NCBI GenBank assembly: GCA_029210325.1 | Contig: JARGPU010000005.1 | Span: 62,001 to 126,000 of the forward strand | Source: Alcanivoracaceae bacterium | GTDB lineage: Bacteria; Pseudomonadota; Gammaproteobacteria; Pseudomonadales; Alcanivoracaceae | Direction of reading: 5' to 3' | Length of the DNA stretch: 64,000 bases | Part shown: positions 1-8,581 of the stretch, piece after piece | Numbering within the stretch: the first letter of the stretch is position 1 | Layout of the letters: each line of letters opens with the position of its first letter | The notes under the pieces: model-generated | What the model saw: the letters and a program-made list of their open reading frames with translations, nothing else | What the model was told of the DNA's origin: nothing | The model's database searches: none | Translations under genes and position numbers: made by a program

Positions 1-93
1 TGCGCCCATCTTCTTCGCCAGAAACACGGCCTTATTCAGTGCAGGCTGCGGGGCATTAATGTCACTGTCCAGCAGGACAACTACGGGTTTCAT
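1..93 (-). CDS. Universal stress protein, UspE-like (5' end only)
   Basis: Only the first 31 codons lie in the window; the gene runs off the left edge. The start ATG (93-91) opens a hydrophobic beta strand (MKPVVVLLDSD) followed by PALNKAVFLAKKMGA, which resembles the first strand and helix of UspE-type tandem universal stress proteins. In E. coli uspE sits next to fnr, and here the frame ends 15 bases upstream of the Anr stop codon on the same strand, which supports the call. The rest of the protein, including any nucleotide-binding loop, cannot be seen. Confidence 0.6.
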   Translation of the reverse strand, partial: MKPVVVLLDSDINAPQPALNKAVFLAKKMGA

Positions 94-107
94 TGATGAC
101 CTCTTGA

Positions 108-869
108 TCAGGCGCGCAGGCGACCAGTGCCACACAGGGCTTCGCGATCTAGAATTTCCACTTCGCGCCCCTCCACGGCAAGCAGTCCCTGTTGCTGAAA
201 TCGGGTAAAAATTCGACTGACGGTTTCCACCGCCAGACCCAGATAGTTGGCGATATCGTAACGTGACATAGGTAGACGGATTTGATGTCCTGACAAGCCA
301 CGCAACTTCTGCCGATTGGCAATTGAAATCAGCAGGGATGCGATGCGATCGTCCGCCGACTTTTTGCTTAGCAACATGTGCAGTTCGCGATCTGCCTGAA
401 TTTCACGACTCATCAGGCTAAAAAAATGATGCTGCAACGACGGGATCTTACTCGACAGTTCTTCGAGGCGGGAAAAAGGAATTTCACATACTGAAGAAGT
501 TTCCAGGGTTTTTGCGGAAGTCACATGGTGTGCGGTGCTGATGCCATCCATGCCGACGATTTCTCCAGGCAGGTAAAAGCCGGTGACCTGCTCATCGCCT
601 TCCTCAGAAACAACATAGGTTTTTACCGCGCCGCTGCGCACAGCAAAGACTGACTCGAATGCATCAGAGGCCCGGTAAAGGTGCTCGCCACGCTTTAGCG
701 GCCGCCCTCGGTGCATGATGTCTTCAAGTTGGTCAAGCTCATCAACCGAAACTGCTAGAGGCAAGCAGATAGGGTTGAGGCTGCAGTCATTGCAGGATGT
801 GCGATGCGCCATGGCGGGACGTCCCTTGGTGTCACTAACCAGATAAAGGTTCGCACCCATTATAGCCAC
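108..869 (-). CDS. anr: Oxygen-sensing transcriptional regulator Anr/FNR
   Basis: CRP/FNR-family regulator that binds a [4Fe-4S] cluster under low oxygen and activates anaerobic and microaerobic genes. At 253 aa it is a normal length. The N-terminal cysteine cluster C-x2-C-x5-C (around residues 26-35, CNDCSLNPIC) plus a later Cys in SSVCEI match the four cluster ligands of FNR. The middle is a cyclic-nucleotide-like barrel; the C-terminus has the FNR recognition helix (LGLAVETVSRIFTRFQQ, with the E-V-S-R residues). The start could also be the second or third Met (about 860 or 812). It lies next to hemN and the cco genes, and boxes matching its family consensus stand in front of both (2388-2401 and 10915-10928), so it is probably their local regulator. 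Confidence 0.93.
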   Translation of the reverse strand: MAIMGANLYLVSDTKGRPAMAHRTSCNDCSLNPICLPLAVSVDELDQLEDIMHRGRPLKRGEHLYRASDAFESVFAVRSGAVKTYVVSEEGDEQVTGFYLPGEIVGMDGISTAHHVTSAKTLETSSVCEIPFSRLEELSSKIPSLQHHFFSLMSREIQADRELHMLLSKKSADDRIASLLISIANRQKLRGLSGHQIRLPMSRYDIANYLGLAVETVSRIFTRFQQQGLLAVEGREVEILDREALCGTGRLRA

Positions 870-920
870 CTCATTTTGCTGTTGTGCACCTGAAAGGCGC
901 TTTTTTTACTAAAGGAGCAG

Positions 921-939
921 GGGGTATACAATATACCCC
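921..939. repeat. Perfect 8-bp inverted repeat between anr and hemN
   Basis: GGGGTATA, a 3-base loop CAA, then TATACCCC. It lies 52 bases upstream of the anr start and just past the hemN stop. No T-run follows on either strand, so it is not an obvious intrinsic terminator; it could be an operator for anr or an RNA hairpin. A half-similar GGTATATA follows at 945-952. Confidence 0.5.
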
Positions 940-951
940 TTGTGGTATATA

Positions 952-973
952 AGCCGGATCAGATAATCCGGCT
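952..973 (-). terminator. Hairpin over the hemN stop codon
   Basis: AGCCGGAT (952-959), six-base loop, ATCCGGCT (966-973), a perfect 8-bp stem overlapping the last codons and stop of hemN. The minus strand after it is only TATATA-rich, with no proper U-tract, so termination is possible but weak. Confidence 0.35.
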
Positions 974-2332
974 AAAATGCCGCTTGGCAGTGTCTTTCTG
1001 GTGGCTGTCGAACACCATCGCCACAGCTCTCGCCAGCAGCCTGCCGGTGGCCGTGAGCCTCAGTTGCTTCCAGTCAAACTCTACCAGTCCATCCTGCACC
1101 AGGCGGCTCATCTGCATGAACTCTGGGCCAAAGTAGTTACGCGCGTCGATATTCCAACGCTCCGACAGTTCATCCAGATCAATCCACATACGACATAGCA
1201 GGGTGGTAATCAGGTCGCGGCGAATCAAATCGTCACGGGTCAGCAGGCAGCCCCGCTCCAATGGCAGCGCTCCCGCATCGATATCATCTTGCCACTGCTC
1301 GACAGACTTCTGGTTCTGACCATAGAAATCTCCCAGAGCACTGATCGCTGAGGTGCCAAAACCAATCAAATCCGCGTCACCATAAAGGGTGTAGCCCTGA
1401 AAGTTGCGATGCAGGGTGCCGTTGTCCTGAGCTTGCGCAAGGGCGTCACTGGGCAGGGCAAAGTGATCCATGCCGATTAACAGGTAGCCCTCACTCTCCA
1501 GCATTTCGCCGGCGCGACGGAACATGAGCAGCTTTTCATCGGCGGAGGGTAAGGTCTGCTCACTGATCTGACGCTGTACTTTAAAGCGGGCAGGAAGATG
1601 GGCGTAGTTGTATAGGGATATTCGCTCCGGACGTAGCTCAAGCAGCTGCTCCACGGTACGCGCAAGACTGGTTTCCGACTGCCAGGGCAGGCCGTAGATC
1701 AGGTCAGTATTAATGGAGCGGTAGCCAAAGTCGCGCAGCCAGCCGAATACGTCACGGATCATTTCATAGGGCTGAACCCGGTTCACCGCTTGTTGTACCC
1801 GTGGATCAAGGTCCTGCACCCCAAGGCTAGCGCGATTGAAGCCCAGCCCGCGCAGCAGGCCAATGCGAGATTGATCCACGGTGCGTGGATCAATCTCCAC
1901 TGAATAGTCAGCGCGATCGTCTTCGAGCAAATGGAATTGACGGGCAGTGTGATAGACCAGTTCGGTCATCTGCGCGTCGCTAAAGTAGGTTGGTGTGCCG
2001 CCACCCCAGTGCATTTGCAGGACTGGCCGCTGGCCATCAACCCGCTCCGCCTTCATGCTGATTTCGCGTAGCAGGCGCTTGTGGTATTCATCAGCCCGCG
2101 TCGTGTCAGCAGTAACGACACGGTTGCACGCGCAGTAATAGCAGACGTGCTTGCAGAAAGGGATATGCATATATAGCGATAGGGGGCGGCGGGCCTGATT
2201 GCCTTGTTCCAGCGCTTGCCAGTAGTCATCGGCGGTCACCTCTTCGTGAAACTGCAGCGCAGTTGGATAAGAGGTATAGCGCGGTCCCTGCTCGCCGTAG
2301 CGGCGGATAAGGTCAGTATTCCAATCAATCAT
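959..2332 (-). CDS. hemN: Oxygen-independent coproporphyrinogen III dehydrogenase
   Basis: Radical-SAM enzyme that decarboxylates coproporphyrinogen III to protoporphyrinogen IX without oxygen, supplying heme when HemF cannot work. The CxxxCxxC radical-SAM motif reads CKHVCYYC near residue 60, after YMHIPF; GGGTPTY follows, as is typical. It is 457 aa, normal for HemN (about 457). The start at 2332 (MIDWNTDLI) matches the E. coli N-terminus; an ATG at 2350 exists but has no ribosome site and would lie at the predicted transcription start. An Anr box at 2388-2401 sits upstream, so heme supply is likely induced together with the high-affinity oxidase. Confidence 0.95.
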   Translation of the reverse strand: MIDWNTDLIRRYGEQGPRYTSYPTALQFHEEVTADDYWQALEQGNQARRPLSLYMHIPFCKHVCYYCACNRVVTADTTRADEYHKRLLREISMKAERVDGQRPVLQMHWGGGTPTYFSDAQMTELVYHTARQFHLLEDDRADYSVEIDPRTVDQSRIGLLRGLGFNRASLGVQDLDPRVQQAVNRVQPYEMIRDVFGWLRDFGYRSINTDLIYGLPWQSETSLARTVEQLLELRPERISLYNYAHLPARFKVQRQISEQTLPSADEKLLMFRRAGEMLESEGYLLIGMDHFALPSDALAQAQDNGTLHRNFQGYTLYGDADLIGFGTSAISALGDFYGQNQKSVEQWQDDIDAGALPLERGCLLTRDDLIRRDLITTLLCRMWIDLDELSERWNIDARNYFGPEFMQMSRLVQDGLVEFDWKQLRLTATGRLLARAVAMVFDSHQKDTAKRHFSRII

Positions 2333-2387
2333 TGCGGCCACCCGCAGCATCAGTGGCGCCAGTATGTCGTGCCGCTATACGCTCGTG

Positions 2388-2401
2388 TTGACGCATATCA
2401 A
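2388..2401 (-). promoter_or_regulatory. Anr/FNR box upstream of hemN
   Basis: TTGACGCATATCAA on the plus strand, that is TTGAT-N4-GTCAA read toward hemN, an exact match to the Anr/FNR consensus. It overlaps the stop codon of the upstream SafE-like gene. With the class II spacing of -41.5, transcription would start near 2353; CATACT at 2366-2361 can serve as -10. Confidence 0.8.
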
Positions 2402-3147
2402 TGGTGATGAAGGTGGGAGGGCTCCATGGCCGGGTTTTGTTGATTTGGGTCAGTCTGATGATGATGTCCGTGAGCGCCGGCCAGCCCCTGCCAGAACAGC
2501 CAGCCGGCCATAATCAATGTCAGAACCGCTGTCAGACGGCGCCATCCTTGCCGGCGTAGAATAGTCAGCATACCCGTAGCAACGCCGCCGGCGGCCACTG
2601 GCGGCACAGTAACCAAACCAAATACCAGCATTACCGCGGCACCGTTCAGCGCACTACCCGTTGCCACGGACAGGGCCAGTGCCGTGTACAACAGGCCGCA
2701 GGGCAGGAAGCCCCATAGCGCCCCAAGCAATAATGCCTGAGCGGAGTGGCGAATCGGTACCAGGGAGGTGGTCAGTGGCTGGATGCGTCGCCACACTGCC
2801 AAGCCGACTCGTTCCAGCCTGCTCAGACCCACATCATGACCGAGTAGCATCAAGGCGAGCAGCAGCATCAGTATCGCCGATAGCATCCACGCCAGCGGGC
2901 CAGCACCCGGCAGGGTATCAATAAGCAGTTGGCCGAAAGCACCGGCGAGGGCACCGAGCATGGTATAGGTAGACACTCGGCCAATGGCGAACAGGGCTTG
3001 CCAAAGCCACAGTCGCTTGCCGCGCCGGCGATCTTCCTGCACCGCCATGGATAAGCCCAAACTAATGCCACCACACATGCCAAGGCAGTGACCTGCGCCA
3101 GCAACAGCAAGCAGCGCTGCGGCAGAGATCGCTTCAGAAAGATTCAT
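2398..3147 (-). CDS. SafE/TauE-type membrane protein of the cbb3 assembly locus
   Basis: A 249-aa polytopic inner-membrane protein of the sulfite exporter TauE/SafE-like (DsbD/CcdA-related) family, with about six hydrophobic segments. The N-terminus carries the typical G-H-C-L-G-M-C-G-G motif (about residues 18-26), with two Cys and a His that could handle copper or thiols, and the tail is His-rich (HGHHH and a final LHHH). The same gene stands between ccoS and hemN in Pseudomonas. Its start overlaps the ccoS stop (ATGA), so it is translated as part of the ccoGHIS operon. A role in copper handling for cbb3 oxidase assembly is inferred from context and metal-binding residues. Confidence 0.8.
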   Translation of the reverse strand: MNLSEAISAAALLAVAGAGHCLGMCGGISLGLSMAVQEDRRRGKRLWLWQALFAIGRVSTYTMLGALAGAFGQLLIDTLPGAGPLAWMLSAILMLLLALMLLGHDVGLSRLERVGLAVWRRIQPLTTSLVPIRHSAQALLLGALWGFLPCGLLYTALALSVATGSALNGAAVMLVFGLVTVPPVAAGGVATGMLTILRRQGWRRLTAVLTLIMAGWLFWQGLAGAHGHHHQTDPNQQNPAMEPSHLHHH

Positions 3148-3323
3148 TGCTTTGTTTCTTCGTCAGTAGGTTTAGATTGCCTTTCCTGATCATCGAACAC
3201 GACCCGCCAGGCAGGGCTATCAAGATCATCAAATTGCCCCCGCCGCAGGGCCCAGATAAACGCCCAGACGGCTGCTGCGACAACCAGCGAGGCTAGTGGA
3301 ACCAGAAATATCAGGATTTCCAT
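3144..3323 (-). CDS. ccoS: cbb3 oxidase maturation protein CcoS
   Basis: Small 59-aa single-span protein needed for cofactor insertion into cbb3 oxidase. It has one transmembrane helix (LIFLVPLASLVVAAAVWAF) followed by the family hallmark of an aromatic/Arg/Asp stretch (RRGQFDDLDSPAWRVV). The start at 3323 (MEILIF) was chosen over an upstream ATG at 3452, which would run deep into ccoI; with it ccoS overlaps the end of ccoI by 13 bases. Confidence 0.92.
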   Translation of the reverse strand: MEILIFLVPLASLVVAAAVWAFIWALRRGQFDDLDSPAWRVVFDDQERQSKPTDEETKQ

Positions 3324-5680
3324 GATGCCATCCTCGCGGCGTTCCAGGTGACCAGCAGCGAACTGGCGGACATGCCAATAGCGGCCAGCCATGGCGGAAT
3401 CATGCCGGCCATGGCAAAAGGAACTGTGGTCAGATTGTAGGCTAGTGCCCAAGCGATATTTTGCCGCAGGGTTTGATTTGCCCGTCGCGACAGTTTTCGC
3501 AGCCAGGGCAGTGCAGTGAGGCTGGGACGTAACAAATAGATGCCTGCGGCCTCACGGGCCAATGCGCTGCTTTCCGCAACAGCCACACCAACGTCGGCGT
3601 TGACCATGGCTGGAGCATCGTTAACTCCGTCACCGGTCATCAATACGGATTTGCCACTGTTTTGCATCTCATCAATCCAGTCTGCCTTGTCGGAGGGCTT
3701 TTGTGAGGCGCGCCAGCTGTTTATGCCCAAAGCCTGCGCCACTGCCGATACAGCACCTGATTGATCGCCTGACGCCAGATGCAGGCGAAGACCGTCGGCT
3801 CGCAATGCATCACACACCGCTAGTGCTTCGTAGCGCAACGGGTCTTGCAGTCGTAACAGATATACCGGCACATCATCACGGCACAAGGCTACATCGGTTA
3901 GAGCGCCGTCGCCGGCTAGCGACAGAGGCGTGGCGGAGATGCGCCAAAGGTGATTGTCATACCGGCCACTAACACCCTCGCGGGCATGACGGAGGTCGGT
4001 AAAGACAATATCCTCAGGGCCTGCCAGTTGCCTTATCGCTACTGCCAGTGGATGGGAGGAGCCAGCCTCAAGTGCTGCGGCAATCGCTTTGAGACGGGAC
4101 TCATTCTCGTTTTTGTCGAGCACAACAGTCTGTTCAACCCGAAACTGAGCCTGAGTCAGGGTGCCGGTTTTATCCAGCATCAAGTCAGTGACATGGCGGA
4201 TGCGCAATAGACGACGCGGATCAGCCACAAGAACACCCTGACGCAGAGCTGCACTGACGGCTGCCGATATACTTAGAGGTCCTGCCAGAGCCAGAGCACA
4301 GGGGCAGGTGACTACAAGGACTGAGATGGCATGCTCAAATGCAGTAGTCGGGCCAGCGCCCCAGTGAAGCCAAAGTGTCACCACAGTTAGCACCAGAACC
4401 GCGCTGACGAAGCGTGAGGCAATCCACTGAAAACGCAGTGTTTCCGCATGACGCTTGTCCACGGCTTGATCAACGATACGGCCGATCCGGGCTAGCAGGC
4501 TGTCACTAGCGCGGCCGCCAGCGTTAATTTCCAGTAGCCCTTCGCACAGGCGGGTGCCCGCATGCACACTGTCACCAGTAGTGCGCTGGACAGGCACGGA
4601 TTCTCCAGTCAACGTGGCTTCTTCCAGACTGCCGTCGCCCTGACTTATCAGGCCGTCCACCGGAATCAGCTCCCCCGCGCGCACCTGCAATCGATCACCG
4701 GCACTGACCATCATCGCCGGCACCGGCTGCCAGCTATTTTCTTGCCAGCGTCTTACTACCAGGGGCAATCCTTGCTGCAGCTGCACCAGCTGGCGACCTA
4801 CCCGGGCGCGCTGTCGCTGCTCGATCCAGCGGCTGATCAGCAGGAAAAACACGAACATGGAAATCGATTCGAAGTAAACGTGTTCACCGCCGGTGAATGT
4901 AAATACTACGCTACCACTCCAGCCCATCAGAATGGCTAGCGACACAGGTACATCCATACTCATCATTCCGGCTCTTAGCGACTTCCAGGCGCCACTAAGA
5001 AATGGCCAACCGGAGTAGAGCACCACGGGTGTGGCAATAACTACTCCAGCAACGCGGAAGAAATCACGCCACAGCGGTTCAAAGTTATTGAATGCACCGA
5101 TATATAAGGCCACCGCATACATCATGGCCTGCATGCTGCCCAGGCCAGCCACTAGCAGCCTTGCCAGCAGCTTGCGACTGGCCTGCCTGTCTGCATCAAG
5201 TTCCCCCTCACGAACCGGCAGGCGAGGTTGGTAGCCGAGATCATGGATGCGTCGGGCGATCGCTCCGATATCGAGGTTCTTGCCGGTAATACGCACTCTC
5301 AAGGTGGTCAGGTTGAGCGACACAGCTCGCACGCCGGGCAATTCTTTCAAGGCTTTTTCAATTAGCCAAACACAGGCCGCACAGTGAACCCCTTCAAGCG
5401 CGAGGGTTAAGGTCTGCTCATCGTTATGGGTGTCGATAAAGGGAGCAACCAGTTCTGGCAGATCGAACAGCGCCAGAGAAAGCTCTTCGCCGACCGCAGG
5501 AACGCTGGCTAGTTGGTCGCCACGAAAACAATAATAGTCCCCGAGACCGAGGCCATGAATGGTTTCCACTGCAGCGGCGCAGCCCGCGCAGCAGGTAGGG
5601 ACTTCACCATCTGGGGTGCGTGCAAAAACCGGCCTTGGTGCCGGGCTCCCGCAGTGCCAGCAGTGTACGTCCTGTTTCAA
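3311..5680 (-). CDS. ccoI: Copper-exporting P1B ATPase for cbb3 assembly
   Basis: CcoI/FixI pumps copper toward the periplasm for insertion into CcoN. In order: an N-terminal cysteine segment (HCWHCG) and CCAGC, a heavy-metal-associated domain with HCAACVW, transmembrane helices with the CPC ion motif (TCPCALALAGP), the phosphorylation site DKTGTLT, and the hinge TGDGVNDAP. The start is probably TTG at 5680 (LKQDVHCWHCG), giving 789 aa and a 4-base TTGA overlap with the ccoH stop; a longer ATG form from 5743 would overlap ccoH by 67 bases. It is co-transcribed with ccoG, ccoH and ccoS. Confidence 0.94.
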   Translation of the reverse strand: MKQDVHCWHCGSPAPRPVFARTPDGEVPTCCAGCAAAVETIHGLGLGDYYCFRGDQLASVPAVGEELSLALFDLPELVAPFIDTHNDEQTLTLALEGVHCAACVWLIEKALKELPGVRAVSLNLTTLRVRITGKNLDIGAIARRIHDLGYQPRLPVREGELDADRQASRKLLARLLVAGLGSMQAMMYAVALYIGAFNNFEPLWRDFFRVAGVVIATPVVLYSGWPFLSGAWKSLRAGMMSMDVPVSLAILMGWSGSVVFTFTGGEHVYFESISMFVFFLLISRWIEQRQRARVGRQLVQLQQGLPLVVRRWQENSWQPVPAMMVSAGDRLQVRAGELIPVDGLISQGDGSLEEATLTGESVPVQRTTGDSVHAGTRLCEGLLEINAGGRASDSLLARIGRIVDQAVDKRHAETLRFQWIASRFVSAVLVLTVVTLWLHWGAGPTTAFEHAISVLVVTCPCALALAGPLSISAAVSAALRQGVLVADPRRLLRIRHVTDLMLDKTGTLTQAQFRVEQTVVLDKNENESRLKAIAAALEAGSSHPLAVAIRQLAGPEDIVFTDLRHAREGVSGRYDNHLWRISATPLSLAGDGALTDVALCRDDVPVYLLRLQDPLRYEALAVCDALRADGLRLHLASGDQSGAVSAVAQALGINSWRASQKPSDKADWIDEMQNSGKSVLMTGDGVNDAPAMVNADVGVAVAESSALAREAAGIYLLRPSLTALPWLRKLSRRANQTLRQNIAWALAYNLTTVPFAMAGMIPPWLAAIGMSASSLLVTWNAARMASWKS

Positions 5681-6216
5681 TGGGCGGCCCCCAGCACCAG
5701 CTCCCCGGAAGTGGAGACTGTAGCTGGGCCAGCAAGGCGCCAACTAACGTCATCAGATGCCACGCGGACATGCCAGTTACCTGCCGGGAGAGGCCTGATC
5801 GCATGGTATTGGCCATCGCCGAGGTGCGTTAAAACAAACTCCTGGTCTTGCTCGGCAAGGGTGCGATGACGCAGCGCCAGTTGCATGCTATCAGGCCAGA
5901 CCATCTTGCGAGCGGCGGTGAACTGTATGTCTGTGCCACCGTCACTGGTCGATACGGTACGCATGCCAATGCCGAAATCGGCAGCAATGTTTTCTGCCGC
6001 CATATTTCGGTTAGTGCCACGGCCTTCTTTATACCAGTCGTCGATAACCAGATCGTCGGCGTTATTTACTGCGGTTATTACCAGAAAAATGCCGGTGAAT
6101 ACCGAAGACGCCGGCAGGGCAATAACAAACCAGACCCAGATCTGCTTATACCAAGCACGCTCAGGGGCGCCCGGCAATAAATCGGGACTCGCGCTCGCGG
6201 CGGATGCCTTGGCCAT
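5677..6216 (-). CDS. ccoH: cbb3 oxidase assembly protein CcoH (FixH)
   Basis: A 179-aa FixH-family membrane protein that stays associated with the cbb3 oxidase and helps its assembly. One transmembrane helix near residues 25-50 (IWVWFVIALPASSVFTGIFLV) is followed by the family motif DDLVIDDWYKEG and a periplasmic beta domain. The ATG at 6216 has a strong ribosome site (GGAGGA), so I keep it although the gene then overlaps the 3' end of ccoG by 56 bases, an unusually long overlap. Confidence 0.9.
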   Translation of the reverse strand: MAKASAASASPDLLPGAPERAWYKQIWVWFVIALPASSVFTGIFLVITAVNNADDLVIDDWYKEGRGTNRNMAAENIAADFGIGMRTVSTSDGGTDIQFTAARKMVWPDSMQLALRHRTLAEQDQEFVLTHLGDGQYHAIRPLPAGNWHVRVASDDVSWRLAGPATVSTSGELVLGAAH

Positions 6217-7573
6217 CTTTGTCCTCCAAAATAAACCAGACGGTGCCGGTTTCTACGCTGTGATAGAAAGGGTCAAAACCCAAAGTAACACCAACCGTGG
6301 CATGACCACCGGCGCTCACTTCTACTTGCTCCGGTCCAGTCCAGACCAAGCCATCAGGACCTCGGAAGGAAAGCATGAAAGTTTGGTCCTGTTGAGTTTT
6401 ATTCATCACCTCAAGACGGTAGTTGTTCTTGATGCTGCCGTCGCTGGCCACACGGTACAGGTTGACCCTGTCACGGATAACGTCCAGTCCCGCGGGTACC
6501 CGCATAAATAGCGCCGCGACAAATAGCGAAGACATCAATGCCAGAACAATGCCGTAGCCGATCAAGCGTGGTCTGAGAATATTGGTCTTCAGTCCTGCCA
6601 GCGCATTTTCGGTGGTGTAACGGATCAGGCCGCGGGGCTTGTCGATCTTGTCCATAACCAGATCACAGGCATCAATACAGGCGGCACAGGTGATGCACTC
6701 ATATTGCAAGCCGTCGCGAATATCAATGCCGGTGGGGCAGACCTGAACGCACAGACCGCAATCGATACAATCGCCAACGCTGCTGTCATCACGACTCTTT
6801 GCGCCACGTGTGCGAGGCTCTCCACGTTTGCTGTCGTAACTGACAATCAATGTGTCGTGGTCAAACATAACGCTCTGGAAGCGAGCATAGGGACACATGT
6901 ACATACACACCTGCTCACGCATCCAGCCGGCATTCATGTAGGTGGCCACGGTAAAAAAACCGATCCAGAACATTTCCCAGCCGCCCAGTGATATGCCCAC
7001 AAAGCGGTATACCAGATCGGTGATCGGGGTAAAGTAGCCTACAAAAGTTATCCCCGTGATCAGCGCAATAAACAGCCAGACACTGTGCTTGCTTAAGCGC
7101 TTAACTATTTTTTTCATGCTCCAGGGAGCTGCATCGAGTTTTATTCGGGCGCTGCGATCACCCTCAATCCAGTCTTCAACCCAGGTGAAGAATTTTGTCC
7201 AGGTGGTCTGTGGGCAGACATAACCGCAATACACGCGGCCGGCCAGAACGGTGAAGAAGAACAGCGCAAAGGCGCCAAGAATCAATAACCATGACAACAA
7301 GACGAAATCCTGCGGCCAAAACGAAATGCCGAAGATGTGGAACTGTCGGCCAGGCAAGTCGAACCAGACTGCCTGCCTGTCACCCCACTGTATCCAGGGC
7401 ATTACCAAGTACAGCCCCATGGTTGCCCAAATAGTCACTTCGCGGACTCGTTCGAAACGCCCATTAATCGACTTGGGATGAATTTTTTCTCGGGCGGAGT
7501 AGAGGCTGATCTCCACGGCGTCACTGTCACGGGGTGTGACATCAATGGCGGGAATACGTTTGTCTTTGCTCAC
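6161..7573 (-). CDS. ccoG: cbb3 oxidase maturation protein CcoG (RdxA/FixG)
   Basis: Membrane ferredoxin-like protein reported to act as a cupric reductase during cbb3 copper-centre assembly. It has several transmembrane helices in the N-terminal half, then two [4Fe-4S] motifs (CIDCGLCVQVCP and CITCAACIDACD), and a C-terminal IgG-like FixG domain. The likely start is GTG at 7573 (VSKDKRIPAIDVTPRD), preceded by AAGGAG at good spacing, giving 470 aa; the ATG at 7663 lies beyond the ccoP terminator side and adds a non-conserved extension. First gene of the ccoGHIS-safE operon. Confidence 0.95.
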   Translation of the reverse strand: MSKDKRIPAIDVTPRDSDAVEISLYSAREKIHPKSINGRFERVREVTIWATMGLYLVMPWIQWGDRQAVWFDLPGRQFHIFGISFWPQDFVLLSWLLILGAFALFFFTVLAGRVYCGYVCPQTTWTKFFTWVEDWIEGDRSARIKLDAAPWSMKKIVKRLSKHSVWLFIALITGITFVGYFTPITDLVYRFVGISLGGWEMFWIGFFTVATYMNAGWMREQVCMYMCPYARFQSVMFDHDTLIVSYDSKRGEPRTRGAKSRDDSSVGDCIDCGLCVQVCPTGIDIRDGLQYECITCAACIDACDLVMDKIDKPRGLIRYTTENALAGLKTNILRPRLIGYGIVLALMSSLFVAALFMRVPAGLDVIRDRVNLYRVASDGSIKNNYRLEVMNKTQQDQTFMLSFRGPDGLVWTGPEQVEVSAGGHATVGVTLGFDPFYHSVETGTVWFILEDKDGQGIRRERESRFIAGRP

Positions 7574-7618
7574 CGCAGTTCTCCTTGCCTGATTGTCGTC
7601 ATTGTACGCCTTCGGGCG

Positions 7619-7651
7619 AAAAAAAGGCCTGCGGTGGTTTGCCGCAGGCCT
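7619..7651 (-). terminator. Intrinsic terminator after ccoNOQP
   Basis: Stem AGGCCTGCGG (7625-7634) / CCGCAGGCCT (7642-7651), 10 bp perfect, 7-base loop, followed on the minus strand by seven T. It lies between the ccoP stop and the ccoG start and separates the oxidase operon from the maturation operon. Confidence 0.9.
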
Positions 7652-7675
7652 CCTTGCCGTCACGTTTGCAATGAT

Positions 7676-8581
7676 CTACTTCTGCTGTGACAGACCGTAA
7701 ACGTAAGCGGTCAGGACGTGGATGCGCTCGGCAGACAACAGCTCATCAAATGCTGGCATAACGCCGCCGCGACCCTTCTTCAGACCTTCCTCAATATCCG
7801 CCAAAGAGCCACCATACAACCAGATATCATCGGTCAGGTTAGGTGCGCCGAGCATTTGATTGCCTGTGGCGTCAGCACCGTGACAGGCGGCACAGACCAT
7901 GAAACGAGGGGCAGCACGCTCAATGGCTTCAAGCTTGGCCGGATCATCACGCAGGGCAGGGCGGGAAAGGCTCTGTACATATAACGCCATGTCCCGAGCC
8001 GCTTCATCAGTACCGCCAATGGCCGCGATCATCGGCGGCATCATGCCGCGACGACCGTTGACCAGGGAGGTACGGATAGCCTCCGGTTCTCCACCATAGA
8101 GCCAATCATTGTCGGTCAGATTGGGGTATCCGCGTGCACCATTGGCATTGCCGCCGTGGCAGGTTGCACAGTTATTGGCAAACAAACGGGCACCCACTTC
8201 CATTACTTCCTGATGCTGCCAAAGCTCTTCTACCGGCACTCGGGCATATTGCTCGAAGATCGGCTGCGTCTGCTTGTGCACAAAGTCGACTTCTTCTTGC
8301 CACTGTCCTTCTTGGGTCCAGCCCAACAGCCCTGGATATTTCCCAAGACCGGGGTAAAGGGCCAGATAGACCACGGCGAACACCAGCGTGAGGATAAACA
8401 GGCCGAGCCACCAGCGCGGTAGCGGAGTGTTTTTCTCCTCAATACCATCAAATACATGACCTGTGGTTTTCTTGCTGGCCTCTTCGGGGCTGATGCTACG
8501 GTTCCATACCAACAGGCCAGCACAGCCAACCAGCATGAGCACCGTCAGGGCAATGATGTACCAACTCCAGAAATCAGTCAT
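7676..8581 (-). CDS. ccoP: cbb3 cytochrome oxidase subunit III, diheme cytochrome c
   Basis: Membrane-anchored diheme cytochrome c that feeds electrons to CcoO and CcoN. Two N-terminal hydrophobic helices (about residues 1-25 and 55-75) precede two cytochrome c domains with heme motifs CATCH and CAACH. 301 aa, normal length. The start at 8581 (MTDFWSWYI) agrees with the family and has GGGAG upstream; the frame remains open farther upstream into ccoQ. It overlaps the end of ccoQ by 8 bases. Last gene of ccoNOQP, before the terminator. Confidence 0.96.
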   Translation of the reverse strand: MTDFWSWYIIALTVLMLVGCAGLLVWNRSISPEEASKKTTGHVFDGIEEKNTPLPRWWLGLFILTLVFAVVYLALYPGLGKYPGLLGWTQEGQWQEEVDFVHKQTQPIFEQYARVPVEELWQHQEVMEVGARLFANNCATCHGGNANGARGYPNLTDNDWLYGGEPEAIRTSLVNGRRGMMPPMIAAIGGTDEAARDMALYVQSLSRPALRDDPAKLEAIERAAPRFMVCAACHGADATGNQMLGAPNLTDDIWLYGGSLADIEEGLKKGRGGVMPAFDELLSAERIHVLTAYVYGLSQQK

